Shown piece after piece: positions 8,963-21,581 of a stretch of 64,000 nucleotides of DNA. The notes beneath the pieces were generated by a model, which was not told where the DNA came from, made no database searches, and was given only the letters and a program-made list of their open reading frames with translations. A program made the position numbers and the translations under genes. The first letter of the stretch is position 1. Each line of letters opens with the position of its first letter. The stretch lies in NCBI GenBank assembly GCA_014284505.1, contig JAAFYY010000001.1, forward strand, positions 2,418,001 to 2,482,000, given 5' to 3'. Source of the stretch: Streptacidiphilus sp. 4-A2 (GTDB lineage Bacteria; Actinomycetota; Actinomycetes; Streptomycetales; Streptomycetaceae).

Positions 8963-11900
8963 CAGAAGATCGGGCTCTTTCCTGGATCTTGGTTCGGGTG
9001 CGGATTGAGGAAGAGTCCCGCCAGGCCACCGAGCGTACCGGGGGCGCCTACGAACAGGTTGCGAGCTTGTCGCCGGATCCCGGTTGTAGGCCGTGCGATG
9101 CGGCCTTCGCCGCCAGGCCGCTCTCCTCGATGAGCCCGGCCGCCCCATGGCTGAAGAAGCCCAGGCCCGCCCCTCGTCAGCGGCTTCTCAAGCCAACCGC
9201 CATAACCGCCGGTAATTCCCGCGATCAGCGTGACTGTACCATTCGCCTCCGCGTCCTTCCAGTCTCCACCGACTGCATAGGATGCCGTTGCCGCTGCACT
9301 GGTCATCGTGGAGAACCCTCCGAGGAACGGGCTCGCGACATCCAGGACGGGAATGGGAGCCAGTACAACTGCTGCGGCGCCGGAAATTGTACTTGCGTCC
9401 GAAAGGTAGTTTCCGAATATTCGGAAATAGTAGCTGCTCGGCGTCCACTCAAGCTTCGGAGCGGCATATCCGGTGTTGCGAGCTTCAGGTTCTCGAAGTA
9501 CTTCTCCTCGGCGCTGGGCTGGTACTTGAGATAGGTGTTGTGGTAGTTGCTGTTGACCAGGTTGGCCTCGCGGCCGCCGAGGTAGATGTCGGCCATGCGG
9601 ACGTTGTACTGACGGTCCCAGTACTCGTTGCTGGACTCGCCGGTGATCACGCCCTTGCCTTCGCCACTGCTGCCCGGGCCGACCGGGACGATCTCCTGAG
9701 GCTGCATCCGGCGTCGTCACCGCTGCACCCGTCGATGTACAGGCCGCTCGGGTCGCTGCTGGTCACCGGGTTGCTGCCGGCGTAGCTGTAGCCGTTGAGC
9801 TGCTGCGGGCTGGTGGGCTCGAAGACGGGTCGGGCTGATGAAGCGGCCCGTGGTGGGGTCGTACTCGCGTGCGCCCAGGATGGTCAGACCGGTGCTGGTG
9901 TCGTTGGGCGCGTTGAGGAAGCCCCGGTTGTCGACCCAGCTGGTGGTGGTGCCGCGGGGGCTCCGAAGGGGGTGAACTGGCGCCAGCTGGGGTTCTGCGC
10001 GGTGCTGTCCAGAGCGAGGCCGCTGGTGCCGTGCTGGTCGGCGATCTCGAACTGGTAGTTGGCGCCGGCGGCGGTGCGCACGGCGGTACCTCCGCCGGGC
10101 AGGGTGTAGTCCCGGACGCCGGTGACGGTGCTGCCGGTGAGGATGAGTTCTTCGCCGGGCAGGTAGGGTGGTGTTCGTCGGGTCCTTCTGGAGCAGGACT
10201 GTGCCGTCGGCGTCGTAGACGAAGCTGCTGCTGCCTGCGGTGCCGCCGGTGATGGAGGTGAGCCGGCCGTCGTCGGACCAGTTCAGCGTCTGGGTCCCGG
10301 TGCCCGGCGCGGTACGGCTGGTCATGTCGCCGTCGGCGTCGTAACTGTAGGCGGTGCCGGTGCTGCCGCCGGTGGTGGAGGTGGAGGTCAGCGTGTCGGG
10401 CTGGCCGGAACCGTTGCCGTTGTAGGTGTATCCGGTCGTGCTGTCGGTGCCGCCGGGTGGAGTGGTCGGTCTCGGCCTGCCGGTTGCCGAGGGTGTCGTA
10501 GGTCCAGCTGGTCCAGTAGGCGCCGCCGGGTATCTGGTCGCCGACCGTGGCGGAGTTACCGCTGGTCGGGGTGGCGGCGGCAGGAGTCGGTCGCGGTCCA
10601 CGCCTGGGTGAGGTGGTCGAGCTGGTCGTACTGGTAGCACTGGGTCTCACTGGTCGCCGCGGATCCCAGGCGGGTGCTGGTCTGCTCGGTGATGTTCCCG
10701 GCCGGGTCGTAGGTGTAGCTCTCGTCGTCCACGTCGGCGGGTGGCCGTCTGCCGGGTGACCAGCTGGTCCGTCAGGTTGCCGGTGTGGGGTCGTAGGTGT
10801 CGGTGAGGTAGGCCTCGCTGTTCGCTGTGCCGATGGCCTCCTGGGTGATCCGGCCGTAGGCGTCGTAGCTGGTGCTCTGGGCGTAGGGGTTGCTGCCGCC
10901 GACCCCGCTGGGCAGGTCCAGGGCGCCGGTGTAGGTGTGGTTGACGGTCTCCAGCGGCAGGCCGCCCGCGGCCGGGTACTGCTCTGCGGACAGCAGGCCG
11001 GTGGTGGGGGTGTAGGCGTCCTGGAAGGTGTAGGTACCGGCCAGGGCCCCTTCCGCGGACGGGATGGTGACGGTCTCACCCTTGGACTCGCCGAAGACGT
11101 TGAAGCCCAGGGCCTGGGTGGTGTACGCGGCGCCGTTGTTGTAGGCGGTCTGGGTGGTGAGCTGTCCGACGGGGTCGGTCATGCCCGCCACGGCGCTGTT
11201 GGAGTTGTCGTACGTCCAGGAGGTGAGTTCGTTGGCTGTGCTCTGGCTGCCGGCCGGGCTGTCGTACTCGCCGGTCTGGCGGCCGAGGGCGTCGTAGGTG
11301 TAGCTGACCGTCTTGCCGCGGGCGTCGGTGCTCTGCTGGAGGTTGCCGTCGGCGTCGTAGGTCATGGAGCTGGCGCCGGCGTCGGGTCGCTCTTGGCGGT
11401 GGTCTGGCCGAGCAGGTTGATCGTGCTGGTCCAGGTGCTGCCGCCGGCGGTGACGGTGTTCTGGTTGCCGGGCGTCGTATCCGTAGCCGGTCACCTGCGG
11501 GGTGCCGCCGGACACGGTCCAGATGCCGGTGAAGGTGTTGCCGGGGTGTTGAGCGTGGGGTTGCTGGTGTACTCGTCGAGTTCGACGGTGCGGCCGAGGG
11601 CGTCGGTGACCGTGCTCTTGGTGGTGCCGCCGCTGGGCGGGATCACGGTGGTGCGGTCGCCGTTGTAGACGGTGGTCGTCGCCGAGACCGCGAGGTTGTC
11701 CTTCTCGGAGGTGTCGACCACGACCCGGCCGAGCCCGTCGTAGGTGTAGTAGTCCTGGCTCGGGACTTCGTCCTTGAGGTTGGCCGCGGACACCAGGGTG
11801 GTGTTCGGGCCGGTGGAGTCCCACCAGCCGTTGTAGGTGGCCGACTTCCAGCCGCGGGTGTCGTAGAAGGTGTCGGTGACCATACGACCGCCCGTGGGGG

Positions 11901-14900
11901 TCGAGGTCTGCGTCTGCCGGGGCGCATCATGGCGTCGTAGATCTCGGTGGAGACCACGTACCCGGACTCGTTGTTGAGCGTGTCCGTGGTCACCGCGGTG
12001 GTTCCGGTGTCCGAGACCGCGTAGGTGTAGGTGGTGTTGGCCGGGGTCGTGGTGGCGCGCGAGTCGCGCCACACCGAGGTCAGCCGCCCCAGGGTGTCGT
12101 AGTGGTCGGTGGTGAGGACCCCGTTGGCGTCGGCGGACGTCAGCGTCAGATCCCGGGCCGGGTCGATCGTGGTGGAGGTGCTCTGGCCCAGCGGGTTGGT
12201 GGTCTTGGTGCCGGTGACCAGCCCGTTGGCGTCGGTGGTGTAGGCCGCCGTGGTCTTGTTCCCGGCGGCGTCGTAGGACGCCGTCACCAGTCCGACCGGG
12301 TTGAAGACCTGGGCCTTGGTGGTCTTCCAGACGAAGGCCCCGCCGGTGTAGTCGGAGGCGGTCTGGCTGACGGACACCTCACCCAGGGTCGGTGCGGTGG
12401 TCTGCGGGAAGGCCAGCGTGCTCCAGGAGGAGGGGTTGGCCGCGTCGGTGGCGTCGTCGTAGAAGTTGCGGGTCGCGGAGACGACCTGACTGGGGCGGGA
12501 GACCGAGGCCGGTGCGGTGAGGGTGTTCACGGAGCCGGGCACGCTGCTGGTGCTGCCCTCGGTGAAGCCGCCGCAGGCGACCGCGTCGGTCTCGGTGAGC
12601 GAGGGCAGTGCGACCAGGTTGGCCGCCGCGTTGGACGCGGCGTAGCTGCTGGTCGTGCAGCGGTCGTCGGCGGCCACGACCGGCACGGTGTGGCTGTACT
12701 GGGCGATCGGCTCAGCGAAGGCCGGGTCTGTGCTGCCGGTGTCGTAGCTGGTGTCGGTCTCGTTGACGCGCCAGGTGGTGCTGCCGGTGGAGGTCAGCGC
12801 CTGGCGGGTCCAGCTCTCCACCGGCACGGCGGCGTTCGCGGTCAGCGCCGGCAGGCCGGTGCGGGTGCGGGTGGCCAGGGCCGGAGAGACCCAGTAGGAG
12901 GTGATGGTGGAGTGGTCGACCGGGCCGCCGGAGCCCAGATAGCCGGTGGACTCCAGGACGTCACCGGCCAGCTGGTCGGTGTCGTCGTGGACGCCGCCCT
13001 GGGAGTCGGTGACACTCACCGCGGTGGTGTTGTCGTCGTCCGACATGCCCTGGTAGTAGTGCACTTCGGACTCGGTCTGCGGGTCGTTGACGCCGTCGCC
13101 GGTGTAGGTCTTCACATCGGCGTAGCCGCGCCACTGGCCGTAGGTGCGGTACTTGGGCTTGACCAGTTCGTTGTCGTCGTAGTGCCAGGCGGGACCGCTG
13201 TAGGTGTAGGAGGTGGCCTGGACCGGGGCGCCGCCGGTGGGGTCGGTCTGGGTGACCTTCTGGACCACGTACTTGTTGAACCAGTCCATGATCGGGGCGG
13301 TGTAGCCCTGCGGGGTCCAGGAGACCGGGTAGCAGGAGGTGGTGTTCGCCGAGGGGCTGGTGGTCACCGGAGCGGTGCAGGGATTGGTCTGCCCGTACTG
13401 CACACCGATCACGGATCCCGACTCGGTGGTGATCGAGCTGACCCGGAAGCGGTAGAGCGGGGGCAGGCCGTCGGTGACGGTGTCCACCCGGTTGGGCAGG
13501 TCGACCGCGCCGAAGGTCACGGCGGGCAGCGCGATCGGGGTGGTGGAGCCGCCGCCCAGGGCGTCGGAGCCGGTGCGGGTGATGGACTGGAGCCACAGGG
13601 TGGCGTTGCCGTCGCCGGCCACCGGCATGGTCTGGTTCAGCGCCCAGGAGTCCACCGGCAGGTACTTGGCCTGGGCCGCGGAGTACTGCTCGGTCGCGAT
13701 CGAGGTCAGCCGCACCGTGGAGAAGTACGAGGGCCGTTGACACTGCACGAGGTGGTCGAGGAGCAGACCAGGTCGAACGGGACGTCGGGCCAGTTGGCCT
13801 TGGTGGTGGAGCTGAGCGGGTCGCAAACTGGAGGCACCCAGCACGCAGCGGTCACCGGTGGTCAGCAGGACCTTGTCGGGCACGGTGCCGTAGGCGTTGC
13901 CGTCGGTGAAGCCGTAGTCGATGTGGTCCAGGTGCGAGTCGCGGACGTAGGAGACCGGGTGCTGCTGTTGTCCGCACCGTACTTGTTGGTGTCCTGCTTG
14001 TAGTAGTAGGCCATCGCGTTGCCGTGGACGTCCTTGACGTAGTCCAGGTGCCAGCGGTAGGCGGTGGTGCAGCCCGAGGTGGCGAAGGTGCTCTTGTAGC
14101 AGGGGTCGCCGGAGTGCGCGGAGTACACCTGGGTGGTGTCCACCGAGTTGGTGGTGGGCTTGCCGGTGGCCCAGCCCGGGAGCTCGTTGCGGCCGAACTC
14201 GTAGACGTCGCCGTTGGTCTCGGTCAGCGTCCAGTAGTCGGTGTTGTAGGTCCCGGTCCCGTTGTTCGAGTTGGTGACGTGCTTGATGACGTCACCACCG
14301 CCGTCGGCCGCGGTGAAGGTGCCCTTGGCCGAGTCGTAGACCAGCTGGTCGAGGCCCCGTTGAGCGACAGGGTCAGGATCTCGCCGTCCCAGCACTCGTC
14401 GCTGGTCGAGCTCGGCGAGGCGGTGCCCTCCGGGCTGTCCGAGCAGGGGATGAAGGACTGCTCGATGTAGGAGTCGGGCATGCTCCAGCCGTCACCGATC
14501 CAGCCGGCCTGGGCGTTGGTGGCGGAGGTCTCGCCGTCCACCGACCCCGAGTCGTAGTCCAGGGACAGCTTCGGGCTGAGGCTGGACGGGCTGTCGGGAA
14601 CGGTCAGCGGGTAGGAGTAGTCGTACGAGCCGCCTGAGCTGCCGGCGCTCCAGGACCCGGAAGGCTGAAGCGTGGTGGCGGAGAAGTTGCCCGAGGGCCC
14701 GCCCCCGTCGCCCTCGGTCGAGCCGGAGACCGCCGCCAGGACCATGCCCGTCGCGGCGGCCTGCGGTGCGGCAGCCGCGCTCAGCCGGGTGTACGACGCC
14801 TGGACCGCGGCGTCCTTGCTGCCCTTGCCCGCGGTGGCCGCCGCGGCGGGTGCACTGCCGGTGAGCTGGATCCGCGCGGTCAGCGTCTTGGCCGCGGCGT

Positions 14901-15536
14901 TGTTGCTGGAGGCCAGCGGGTCTGCTTGTCGCAGGCCGGGGCCTGGGGGGTCGTCAGCGCGCAGGCGGGCAGTTCCACCAGGTGCAGCCGCCCGCCGTAG
15001 CCGGCGCCGTAGGCCTGGGCGAAGGAGGAGTAGTCCAGGTGGACCTGTGCCGGGCCCTTGCCCGGCCCGGTCGCCGTCAGCTGGAACAGGACGCCGTTCA
15101 CTCCGGCCCTGGTGGCCGCGGCCTGCCCCTGGACGGATATGTCCACCGCCCGGGGGCCCGCATAGGGGGCCTTCCCGGCTGTGACCGGCTGGACCGACAC
15201 CGGGCCGGTGGCGGCCTCGGCGGCAGCGCCGGTGCCGCTCGGCGCAAGCCGGGCACCGGTGACGCTCGACGCGGAGGGCCAGCTTGCCGCGGTCGGCTTG
15301 TAGTTCCGGTCGGCCGCGCTGTGCGGGGTGGTGAAGTGCGAGGGCACCGGCACCACGCCCTTCACGGCCGCAGTCGCGGTGGTCTTCGGCGGGTGGGCCT
15401 GATGTGTGGGGGCGAACTGTGCGGCCGAAGCCAGCCCCGGTGAGGCCCCCAGAGATAGCGCACACAGCGCCGCTGTCAGTACTGCCTGTATCGTCCGGCG
15501 TTCGCGCCGGGTCGATCCCCGCCCTGCCTTGTGCAC
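8962..15536 (-). CDS. Giant secreted YD-repeat/RHS protein with hydrophobic C-terminal toxin-like domain (frame-disrupted)
   Basis: The gene encodes roughly 2,150 residues, starting MHKAGRGSTRRERRTIQ with a signal peptide ending LASAAQ. An SpvB-like N-terminal half follows (YSYPLTVPDSPSSLSPKLS, then NAQAGWIGDGWSM), then many YD repeats between about 12,300 and 10,300 (YDAAGNKT, YDALGRQTG, YDAYGRIT, YDADGTV), and the RHS core signature LGAREYDPTTGRFISP near 9,850. The variable tail (about 9,700-8,962) has IYLGGREANLVNSNY, then hydrophobic Ala/Gly stretches such as ISGAAAVVLAPIPVLDVA and GTVTLIAGITGGYGGW. Frame changes are needed near 14,930, 14,355, 13,965, 13,810, 11,920, 11,800, 11,480, 10,800, 10,150, 9,830, 9,700 and 9,470. 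The downstream gene overlaps its stop. YD shells usually encase a toxin; the membrane-active nature of this tail is inferred. Confidence 0.8.
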
Positions 15537-15802
15537 TTTTCCTCATCCTGCCAAAAGAGCGTGCGATCTCCGCACCTGACGCCATGCCACAGCGATCTAC
15601 CTGGGACAGGCGAGTGAACACTCTCATACGGAACTCACAGTTCCAGTTTCGATTCGATCACGATCGACGAGCGAATCACTCAATTCCGGACATCGCGCAC
15701 CGCGTTGGCAGGGACGGGCATGACGATGTCCCAGAAGCGCCTGCTCGGCGCCGAGCCCGTCGGCCAGGATCCGGTGGGCTCCCGAACGAAAGTGGTCGAA
15801 CT

Positions 15803-18800
15803 GTGTCCTCCTCACCCCCGGACGGCGACTCACCCGCCGTGTCCTCAGCGCATCGGCGGCGCTGAGCGTTCTGATAGCCGCCGCCGGCACCCTGCAGGCC
15901 CAGCCGGCCTCCGCAGACACGGCCGCCCCGCCCGCGAGCGCCCAGGTCGCCACCCAGCTGAGCGTTGAACAGGCATCGGCACAGGCCCAGGCGACGGGCA
16001 AGGACGTGGCGGTCGGCGCCGCCACCACGGACAGCAGCACCACCACCGCCCATCCCGACGGACATTCACCGTCAGCCAGTCCCTGGCCCGGTGCGCAAGA
16101 ACGTCGGCGGAAGCTGGCAGCCGCTGAACCCCGACCTGGTCAAGAACCCGGACGGCTCCATCTCCACCGCTGTCACCAGCAGCGACCTGACCCTGTCCAG
16201 CGGAGGCAGCGGTCCCCTGGCGACGATGAACAGCCAGGGCAGGCAGCTGGCTGTCAGCCTGCCGATGTCCTGCCCTCCCCCACTCTCGCCGGGGCCACGG
16301 CCACCTACAGCAACGTCCTCAGCGGTGTCGACCTCGACGTGACGGCCACGCCGCAGGGCAGCTTCTCCGAAGTCCTGGTCGTCAAGAACGCGGCCGCCGC
16401 GGCCGACCCCGCGCTGAAGTCGCTGACCCTGGCCACACAGACCACCGGCGTGACACTGACCTCCGACGCTGCCGGCAACCTGACGGCCTCGGACCCGCAG
16501 CACCAGCCGGTGTTCACCGCTCCCGCCCCCACCATGTGGGACTCCGCCACCGCCGCCGCGTCCTCCCCCAGCCCCACCCCCAGTGCAAGCACGGCCTCCT
16601 CGGCAGGCACGGCCGCGCCGAACGCGCGGGCACGGGCACTGGTGCGGTCCAACGACACGGTGCAGGACCCGATCACCGGCCAGCAGGTCGACTCCGCCAG
16701 CGGACTGCCGGTCTCCTCCTCCGCCGCCAGCCCCGGCGAGGGCGCGCACACCGCCGCCATCGCCGCGACCGTCTCCGGGGACGACATCAAGCTCACCCGG
16801 CCGCCTCGCTGCTGACCGGCTCCAGCACCGTCTACCCGGTGTACGTCGACCGAGCTTCAACCCCCTCGGCCTCGAGCCCGCTGCAGGCCTGGACGCAGAC
16901 CAACTCCTACTACCACTCGGCCAGCTACTGGAAGTCCTCGGACCTGCTGCGGGTCGGTGACCAGGCCTGGGAGTCGCCCACCTTCGTCGCCCGCTCGTTC
17001 GTGCAGATCGGCGTCCCCTCCCAGGTCTACGGCTCCCAGATCCTCAGCTCCCAGCTGAACTTCACCGAGGAGTGGTCGCCCGACTGCACCGCCACCGGGG
17101 TCCAGCTCTACCAGTCCGGCGCCATCAGCTCGGCCAGCACCTGGGACAACGCCCCGGCCCTGGCCGGCCAGGTCGGCGCGACCGCGACCGTCGCCCACGG
17201 CTACAACTCCTCGTGCCCGGCCGCCGGTGTCGGGTTCGACATCTCCAGCGCCATGACCTCCGCCGCCAACGGCAAGTGGCCCAACATCACCTTCGGGCTG
17301 CGGGCATCCGACGAGAGCGACCCCAACGGCTGGAAGGAGTTCGCAAACACCATCAGCGTGTCCACGACCTACGACCACGCCCCAGCACCCCGACCGCCCT
17401 GAGCACCTCCCCCGCCACCAGCTGCACCGGAGGCGGAGTGGTCGGCGACGGCGAGGTGTCGCTGTACGCCCGGCTGTCCGACCCCGACGGCGGCACCCTG
17501 GGGCGACCTTCACCGTCACCCGCGGCACCGACAAGAAGGTCGTCGCCACCAGCAACTCCAACCTGCTGACCGTCGGCTCCAACGGCACCATCGACTACCA
17601 GCTCAGCCAGGCCGCCTGGAAATCGTGGGCCGGTAAGACGGCCACCGCTCCCGGCACGGCCACGCCCTTCACCTGGACGGTCCAGTCGACCGACTTCAAG
17701 CTCAACAGCACCACCACCACCCCCTGCACCCGACACCGCCCGGGCACCCCGGTCCCCACACGGCGTCGAGCTCTCCGCCTACGGCTCGGGCAGCAACCCG
17801 GCGACCTTCGGCACCACCAACACCCCATCGGCGTGACCTTCAGCACCCCCACCGGCACGACCGCCGCGGCCGGGTTCGTCTACGAGGTCAACAGCGGTGC
17901 GCCCAGGACCGTGTCCGCGGCCAACGGCAGCGCCACTGTCACCATCACACCGACCCGCCCCACCAACACCCTGACGGTCACCGCGGTGTCCGCCAGCGGC
18001 AACTACGCCGCCCAGGCCGCCAGTGCCACCTTCAACTCCACCATCAACTCCACCCAGCAGGCCGACCAGGACCTGACCGGCGACGGCATCCCCGACCTGA
18101 TGACCGTCGGCGGCCAGAACGGCCTCGCGCCGGGCCTGTGGCTGTCCCCCGGGCAGGCCGCCACCGGCCGCAGGACCGGGACCGGGCACGTCAGCGGTTC
18201 CATCAGCGACCTGGGCATCAACGGCAGCGGCATCAGCACGACCGGCCCCAACGGCCTGGGCTCGCCCTCGGACTACAACGGCGCCACCGCCTTCTCCGGC
18301 CAGTTCACCGACGACGGCCTTCAGGACGTCTTCGCCTACTACCCTCCACCGGCGTCGGCGAGGGTCCTGAACGGCAACGGTGACGGCTCGCCACTGACCA
18401 TCGCCGACAGCACCACCGCCAACGGCCTGTACCCGCCGTTCGGCTCGGCGCTGAACCCGCTCCAGCTCGCCAACGCCGGCTTCACCAGCCACAGCACCAC
18501 CGGCGGCAACAGCTCCCCCTACGCCGACCTGATCGGCACCGAGGACAACGGGGCAGGCACCGGCACCGACACCCTGATGCTCTTCCCCAGCGCGGGGTTC
18601 ACCGGCTCCTTCAACCCCGTCGCCCTGGACAACCCCGCACCCGCGAGTGACCCCGACTGGGCGGACTGGACGCTGACCAGCACCCAGCTGCCCAGCACCG
18701 TCACCAGCCCCAACACCCCCGGCACCGCGATGTTCCTGTGGAACAAGAAGAGCGGGGAACTCGACCTGTGGGAGGGGCTGAGCCAGTCCACCGACACCGC

Positions 18801-20684
18801 CAACGGACAGCCGGACATCAGCTACACCCCGTTCCAGATCGCCACCGGCTGGAACACCGGCAAGTCCATCACCCTGCAGGCGGCCGACATCAACGGTGAC
18901 GGCACCCCCGACCTGTGGGCCGTCGGCAACGCCACCGGCACCACCAGTGCCGGCACCGAGACCGCCTACCTGTTCGGCAACCTGACCACCGCCGGCCCGG
19001 CCACCGTCACCACCTCCAGCGACGTCCTGGCCACCGACACCCACAGCTGGGCCCTGAACGACAACACCTCCGGCGCCACCAACAGCACCGGCACCCAGCC
19101 CGCCGACACCACCGGCGGCACAAGCCTCACCGGCACCAGCGGCGCGACCTGGAACAGCGGCGACCTGTTCAGCCCCGACGTGACCCTGGACGGCAAGACC
19201 GGCACGCTCACCGCCCCGGCCCCGCCCTGTCCGTCAACAGCAACTTCACCGTCTCGGCCTGGATCAAACCCAACGCCGACGGCGGCGTCGCCCTCTCCCA
19301 GCCGGGCACCCACTCCTCCGGGATGATCATCTACCCGGACACCGGCACCAACCAGTGGCACTTCTGCCTGGCCACCGGCGACACCACCGCCTGGAGCTAC
19401 AACTGCGCCTCGGGCGCCGCCGCGCCGGTGCAACTCGGCACCTGGGTGCACATCACCGCCACCTACAACACCAGCGGACGCATGGCCCTGTACATCAACG
19501 GGATCAACGTCGCCACCACCACCCACACCGCACTCAGCCCCGACCCGTTCACGGGCAAGTTCACCATCGGCGACTACCTCTACAACAACGCCGCCAGCTC
19601 CTACTTCAACGGCCAGATCTCCCAGGTCGAGACCTGGAACCAGACCCTCACCCCCACCCAGGTCGCCGGGCTGTCCAACACCACCCAGGACGCCGTCTTC
19701 GCCGCCAACAGCGCCACCTACCCCAGCGGAAGCTCCTGGAACGTGGGCGTCAACACGATGACCTTCAACCAGGGCCAGATGACCGTCACCGTCGCCGGCA
19801 CACCCCTCTACCAGGTAGGCACGCCGACCAGCCCTGGCGCGGTGCTCACCCTGCAGAGCGACGGCAACCTCGTCGCCTACGACAACGCTGCCGACGCCGC
19901 AGCCGCCAACGGCACCGGAGCCCTGTGGTCGACCAAGACCGACGGCAGCACCGCCGACACCAAGGGATCCGCCATGCTGCTGCAGGCCGACGGAAACCTC
20001 GTCATCTACGCGGCAGACGGCGCAGTGGTGTGGGCCTCGGCCACCAACAACCCCGGGGCCGACCGCTGGCAGCTCAACGGCACGGCCGCTGACTCGGCCG
20101 GGACCAACACCGGCATCGCCAGCAGCAGCGTCACCTGGGGCCCCGACCGCAACGCGAATGCCGGTGCGGCCGCCGTCCTCAACGGGACGGACTCGGTCAT
20201 CCGGGCCGCGGCACCGGCGGTCGACACCGCACAGAGCTACACCGTCTCCGCCTGGGTGAAGCTCAACGCCCTCGGCGGCACCCAGATCGCTCTCGGCCAG
20301 GGGACCATCGCCCACCAGGCCTTCTACCTCGGCTACCACGACACCAACGGAGGCTGGATCTTCCAGACCACCACCGCGGACGGCAGCGCGACCACCAGCT
20401 TCCCCACCGCCTCCGCACCCGCGACCGCCGGTGTCTGGACCCACCTGGTGGGCGTCTACAACGCCACCAACGGCGCCATGACCCTCTACGTCAACGGCGT
20501 CGCCAAGGGCACGTCCACCAACACCACCCCGCAGTACGTGCCCTCCGGGGTCCTCACCGTCGGCGCCGTCCAGGCGGCCGGATCCACCGCGATCTACGGT
20601 CAGATGGCCGGTAGCGTCAGCGACGTCCGCACCTACCCCAACGCCCTCACAGCCGGCCAGGTCGCGGACATCTACAACTCCTGA
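15803..20684 (+). CDS. Giant secreted LamG / FG-GAP / bulb-lectin protein (frame-disrupted)
   Basis: About 1,625 residues, divergent from the YD-repeat gene. The probable start is the GTG at 15803; adding a C to the run at 15815-15819 joins MSSSPP to [15 protein letters not shown] and a signal peptide ending QPASA. In order: a beta-rich N-terminal part ([18 protein letters not shown]); a DNRLRE-like domain (about 16,850-17,390); Ig-like segments; FG-GAP repeats with calcium loops ([10 protein letters not shown] near 18,070 and [14 protein letters not shown] near 18,890); a first LamG (19,230-19,660); a bulb-type mannose-lectin segment ([13 protein letters not shown] and [12 protein letters not shown], about 19,740-20,050); and a second LamG (20,060-20,680). 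Frame changes occur near 16,070, 16,275, 16,800, 17,395, 17,505, 17,720, 17,825 and 19,225. It probably binds surface glycans and works with the toxin beside it; this link is inferred. Confidence 0.78.
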
Positions 20685-20699
20685 ACCACCACCGACCGC

Positions 20700-20741
20700 A
20701 ACGGCTCCGGCTCCCGCACCGCGCGGGGGGCCGGAGCCGTT
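20700..20741 (+). terminator. Stem-loop terminator
   Basis: AACGGCTCCGG (20700-20710) pairs perfectly with CCGGAGCCGTT (20731-20741), 15 bases behind the stop of the LamG gene. Confidence 0.75.
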
Positions 20742-20808
20742 TGCCCTGTGAAACACCGGCAACCGCTCCCGGCAGGACGGCCTCGAACACGTCGGCGGGA
20801 GGTTCAGG

Positions 20809-21279
20809 TCAGGGCTCATCCCTGGCAGCAAGGCCGTTCCAGCCCCAGCGGGGAGTAGGCCCGGGGTCACCGAGGTCCTCGTCGACCGGGCCGGCGGAAG
20901 CGTCACGGGCGATCCGGGTACCCCAGTCGAAGTACTCGATGACCCGGCGGCGCAGCAGTTCGTCGTCCGGAAGTTCCTTCTCGACGGCGCTGGTCATCAA
21001 CTCCATCCAACGCAGGCGCTGCTCCTCGGTGATCGACAGCCCGAGATGCGCGCGCAGGAGGGCCTGGTGGCCGCCGAGTTCGTCGGTGAAGCGGGCGGGC
21101 CCGCCGAAGATCTCAGCGAGCCAAACAGCAACGTGCTCGACATGGACGGGTGTGAAGTCGACGAAGACCGGCGCGAGCAAGGGGTCGGCAAGGACCCTTT
21201 CGTAGAAGGTACCGCTCAGCCGCCGGAGACCATCCATCCCGCCGATGGCCTCGACCAGGGTTCGGGAACGCTCAGTCAT
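20809..21279 (-). CDS. Group II truncated haemoglobin
   Basis: A 156-residue haem protein of the 2/2 (truncated) globin fold, group II (YjbI/HbO type), which binds O2 or NO. The start ATG at 21279 follows AGGAGGAGC. Visible markers: the B-helix region FYERVLADPLL with the expected Phe-Tyr pair, the proximal His in HQALLRAHLGLSI, and the Trp of the G helix in LRWMELM. The C-terminus is about 25 residues longer than the minimal fold (DEDLGDPGPTPRWGW). It is monocistronic and convergent with the LamG gene. Its likely role is oxygen handling or nitrosative-stress protection; nothing local specifies it further. Confidence 0.85.
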   Translation of the reverse strand: MTERSRTLVEAIGGMDGLRRLSGTFYERVLADPLLAPVFVDFTPVHVEHVAVWLAEIFGGPARFTDELGGHQALLRAHLGLSITEEQRLRWMELMTSAVEKELPDDELLRRRVIEYFDWGTRIARDASAGPVDEDLGDPGPTPRWGWNGLAARDEP

Positions 21280-21512
21280 GCTGCTCCTCCTGGGCTCAGG
21301 GCCGTCCGTTCGTAGGACTTCATCTTCTCCCCGCGGGTCTGCTCGCAGCTCCATTTCCCGGCGGACAGCCGATCGTGCCTCCGCTCGGGCCCTGGCCCCA
21401 CCTGCCCGCTGCTGCCTCAGGGATCGACGCGGATGACCCCGGCGATTCCCACGGCTCCGGACCGGCTGGGCACCGCGACCGATACTCCCCGCTCGTTTGT
21501 CCGACTGTCGTA

Positions 21513-21529
21513 ATACCCCTGGGGGGTAT
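21513..21529. promoter_or_regulatory. CsoR-type copper operator
   Basis: ATACCCCTGGGGGGTAT is a perfect palindrome (ATACCCC/GGGGTAT around TGG) and matches the known CsoR binding sequence of actinobacteria and firmicutes. It lies 53 bases ahead of the permease start. No CsoR gene is in the window, so regulation would be in trans. Confidence 0.78.
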
Positions 21530-21581
21530 GCTTGTCCCGTCCTCGGCCGACGCGAGGCGGCCTTCGACCTCAGGGGCGACG

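Noticed and set aside
12102..14003. 633-residue open frame on the plus strand opposite the YD-repeat gene
   Set aside because: It is Gly/Val/Arg-rich with no domain or ribosome site, and the opposite strand carries clear YD repeats. It is a shadow frame of GC-rich DNA.
18966..20906. 646-residue open frame on the minus strand opposite the LamG/FG-GAP gene
   Set aside because: Low-complexity Gly/Val/Ala composition and no motifs; the plus strand has LamG and lectin signatures throughout.
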